From an uncultured Muribaculaceae bacterium (GTDB lineage Bacteria; Bacteroidota; Bacteroidia; Bacteroidales; Muribaculaceae), in assembly GCA_902494515.1 (NCBI GenBank), contig CABUTS010000004.1, forward strand, positions 1-64,000: a stretch of 64,000 nt of DNA. The letters are read 5' to 3'. The notes beneath the pieces were generated by a model. That model did no database searches, was not told the DNA's origin, and saw nothing but the letters and a program-made list of their open reading frames with translations. Shown piece after piece: positions 62,915-64,000 of this stretch. Both the position numbers and the translations under genes were made by a program. Each line of letters starts with the position of its first letter. Within the stretch, counting starts at the first letter, position 1.

Positions 62915-64000
62915 ATGAGGATACATCTTATCGCCGCCATTGCGGCCCTCATCCCCTTTGCGGCTCAGGCTGAAATCGTGAAAATCGCTACCGCGAATAC
63001 GGTGCTGGCGATCGACGCGCAGGAAGGCTCGATGCCCCGCTATCTTTACTATGGACCGAAGGTTTCCGACACCGATATCAACAATATGCCCAAGTCCGGG
63101 CTGAGGGAGATTTATCCGGCCTACGGACTCAACCCTCAGGCCGAGGCTGCTGTCGCCGCCGTGATGCCCGACGGAAATATGACCCTGGAGCTCGGGCTCG
63201 AGAAGGTATCGAAAGCGGGCGACACCGTGACTTTCGCGCTCGCCGACAAGGTGTATCCCGTGAAGGTGAATGTCAATTACAGGGCTTTCGTCGAAAGCGA
63301 TGTCGTGGAGACTTGGGCCGTAGTGGTCAACAACGGCAAGAAATCCGTAACTCTGACCGAATACAAATCGGCATATCTCCCTATCCGCCGCGGCAATGTC
63401 TGGCTCAACAGTCTCTACGGCACATGGGCCAATGAGGCGCAGCTCAATCAGGAACCGCTGACCCCCGGCGTCAAAATCATCAAAAACAAAGACGGCGTGC
63501 GCAACTCCCACACCGCTCACGCCGAGGTGATGTTCTCGCTCGACGGCAAGCCTTCGGAACTCCGCGGACGCACCATCGGCGCCACCCTCTGTTACGGCGG
63601 CAACTACGAACTGAAAATTGACACCGACGACGGCGATTTCCATCACTTTTTCGCCGGAATCAATCCCGACAACTCCGAATACCATCTTGCCGGAGGTGAG
63701 ACTTTCGAGACCCCGGCCCTGGCTCTCACCTACTCCACCGAGGGCAATTCCGGTGTCAGCCGCAACTTCCACAAATGGGGCCGCGAGAACCGTCTGGCCC
63801 ACGGCGACCGTCTCCGCAAGATTCTGCTCAACTCCTGGGAGGGTGTCTACTTCGACATCAACGAAGCGGGAATGGGCGCCATGATGAACGATATCGCCTC
63901 GATGGGTGGCGAGCTGTTCGTGATGGATGACGGATGGTTCGGCGCCAAATATCAGCGCAACTCCGACAACGCCGCTCTCGGCGACTGGACAGTAGACCTG
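62915..64000 (+). CDS. Alpha-galactosidase, GH36 (truncated by the window end)
   Basis: The frame runs from ATG 62915 to the window edge without a stop (362 codons). Signal peptide (1-19), the N-terminal beta-sandwich of GH36 (about 20-285; ETWAVVVNNGKKSVTL and LPIRRGNVWLNSLYGTWANE), then the start of the barrel with LLNSWEGVYFDINE and ELFVMDDGWFGA. The nucleophile Asp motif would lie beyond the edge. It removes alpha-1,6-galactose from galactomannan or its oligosaccharides, in line with the GH26 and the binding proteins in the same operon. Confidence 0.9.
   Translation, partial: MRIHLIAAIAALIPFAAQAEIVKIATANTVLAIDAQEGSMPRYLYYGPKVSDTDINNMPKSGLREIYPAYGLNPQAEAAVAAVMPDGNMTLELGLEKVSKAGDTVTFALADKVYPVKVNVNYRAFVESDVVETWAVVVNNGKKSVTLTEYKSAYLPIRRGNVWLNSLYGTWANEAQLNQEPLTPGVKIIKNKDGVRNSHTAHAEVMFSLDGKPSELRGRTIGATLCYGGNYELKIDTDDGDFHHFFAGINPDNSEYHLAGGETFETPALALTYSTEGNSGVSRNFHKWGRENRLAHGDRLRKILLNSWEGVYFDINEAGMGAMMNDIASMGGELFVMDDGWFGAKYQRNSDNAALGDWTVDL

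Overview
The window comes from a member of the order Bacteroidales. A gut Muribaculaceae-like genome fits the gene set and the moderately high GC, but I cannot name the family with certainty. The evidence is a SusC/SusD pair with an adjacent hybrid two-component regulator, many promoters of the Bacteroidetes type (TTTG, 19-21 bp, TAnnTTTG), weak or absent Shine-Dalgarno sequences, and paired half-size CHR transporters.

Layout. 0-10 kb: formate/nitrite-type channel with a possible leader attenuator, Bcr/CflA-type MFS exporter, O-antigen ligase-like polymerase, tRNA-Ser(GCU), a secreted thioredoxin-fold protein without the CxxC active site behind a structured leader, a ClC protein, and a two-CBM20 GH77 4-alpha-glucanotransferase. 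10-17 kb: amidase and MlaD-like pair, then a lower-GC restriction-modification cassette whose large protein appears to join a GIY-YIG nuclease, an SF2 translocase and an N6-adenine methylase. 17-32 kb: housekeeping and envelope genes (priA, MBL-fold hydrolase, S9 peptidase, RNase D-like exonuclease with a histone-H1-like tail, orphan antitoxin-like gene, coiled-coil lipoprotein, rsmI, PBP4, TetR-fabG, TM2 protein). 32-41 kb: tRNA-His, capA-like, folD, ffh, panD, panC, recR, GNAT, folC and a split chromate-type transporter. 41-44 kb: a lower-GC accessory islet with an AAA-DUF234 ATPase, an orphan lipoprotein and a probable GNAT toxin-antitoxin pair. 44-49 kb: envelope proteins, including a membrane-protein frame interrupted by an amber codon, an ECF sigma/anti-sigma/Spy-like operon, and a NodZ-like fucosyltransferase.

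49.7 kb to the end is a polysaccharide utilisation locus: hybrid two-component sensor, SusC, SusD, surface glycan-binding lipoprotein, GH26 beta-mannanase, a three-repeat extracellular protein with a C-terminal sorting-like tail, and a GH36 alpha-galactosidase cut by the window edge. GH26 plus GH36 points to galactomannan: the surface proteins bind and cut the backbone, SusC/D import oligosaccharides, GH36 removes galactose, and the sensor switches the locus on.

Points most worth a second look are the GIY-YIG restriction fusion, the in-frame amber codon (no other gene in the window ends in TAG), the regulator whose start codon lies inside 19-bp tandem repeats that create overlapping mini-ORFs, the GNAT pair, the three-repeat protein, and a tendency for short tandem duplications to sit on start or stop codons. 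No CRISPR array, insertion sequence, rRNA or prophage was seen.
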